From assembly GCA_002898955.1 (NCBI GenBank), contig BEIP01000109.1, forward strand, positions 1 through 5,867: a stretch of 5,867 nt of DNA, given 5' to 3'. This document shows positions 5,796-5,867 of this stretch, piece by piece. The notes beneath the pieces are model-generated. The model did not search any database and was not told where the DNA came from. It was given only the letters and a program-made list of their open reading frames with translations. The stretch is from a bacterium HR39 (GTDB lineage: Bacteria; Pseudomonadota; Alphaproteobacteria; Geminicoccales; Geminicoccaceae). Both the position numbers and the translations under genes were made by a program. Numbering within the stretch: position 1 is the stretch's first letter; every line of letters starts with the position of its first letter.

Positions 5796-5867
5796 GGCAG
5801 TCTACGCCCAACTGCGCGATCTAGCAGGCAACTTATCGCAGACATTCAGCGCCAGTATCCGCCTCGC
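5784..5867. other. Lower-GC tail of unknown origin, possible insertion end or chimeric join
   Basis: From about 5784 the sequence is about 57% G+C (48 of 84 bases), clearly below the genes before it, and uses codons rare in them such as CTA, TTA and GCA. Bcp homology ends at the same place. One frame (5785 onward, NGPKAVYAQLRDLAGN at its start) stays open to the window edge and reads like plausible protein, but I cannot name a family and it has no start codon in view. No clear terminal inverted repeat or target duplication can be seen because only one side of the junction is present. Confidence 0.5.

Noticed and set aside
5788..5797. GGTCCTAAGG, identical to the core of the conserved 23S rRNA segment cut by I-CeuI
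   Set aside because: Only ten bases plus AG match and the flanks do not resemble 23S rRNA. I treat it as coincidence.

Overview
This is a high-GC bacterial window (roughly 70-75% G+C by eye). It holds two coding blocks separated by about 1.26 kb that I read as non-coding. The GlnE sequence resembles the alphaproteobacterial type as I remember it, and a glnE next to a Bcp/PrxQ peroxiredoxin is an arrangement I associate with that class. I therefore suggest an alphaproteobacterium or close relative, with moderate confidence.

Positions 1-741 (+) are the 3' part of a histidine-biosynthesis fusion gene. The end of a HisA-like barrel runs without a stop into a HisI domain (PRA-cyclohydrolase) and then a HisE domain (PRA-pyrophosphohydrolase). 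Several signature stretches look more like the fungal HIS4 protein than like ordinary bacterial HisI/HisE, although the HisD domain of HIS4 is absent. The start lies outside the window.

Positions 742-2002 hold no gene I can support. The long open frames there read as low-complexity, arginine/proline/serine-rich shadows. The region contains many inverted repeats: a near-perfect 19-bp stem (987-1044), an 8-bp stem behind a weak promoter-like site (1161-1200), an imperfect tandem duplication whose copies start 140 bp apart and each carry complementary purine-rich and pyrimidine-rich arms (1448-1563 and 1588-1701), and two abutting perfect hairpins just upstream of glnE (1895-1942).

Positions 2003-5795 (+) look like one operon with 4-bp stop/start overlaps: glnE (990 aa, both nucleotidyltransferase active sites intact), an unrecognised 182-aa protein with two predicted membrane segments, and a bcp/prxQ peroxiredoxin gene. 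The operon links control of glutamine synthetase by adenylylation with a peroxide-reducing enzyme. The small membrane protein between them has no assigned role.

The peroxiredoxin reading frame is normal up to about 5783 and then changes abruptly into lower-GC sequence. It stops at 5795 with only 92 residues. The last ~84 bases look like foreign DNA (an insertion or rearrangement) or a chimeric contig end. One frame stays open through this tail to the window edge.
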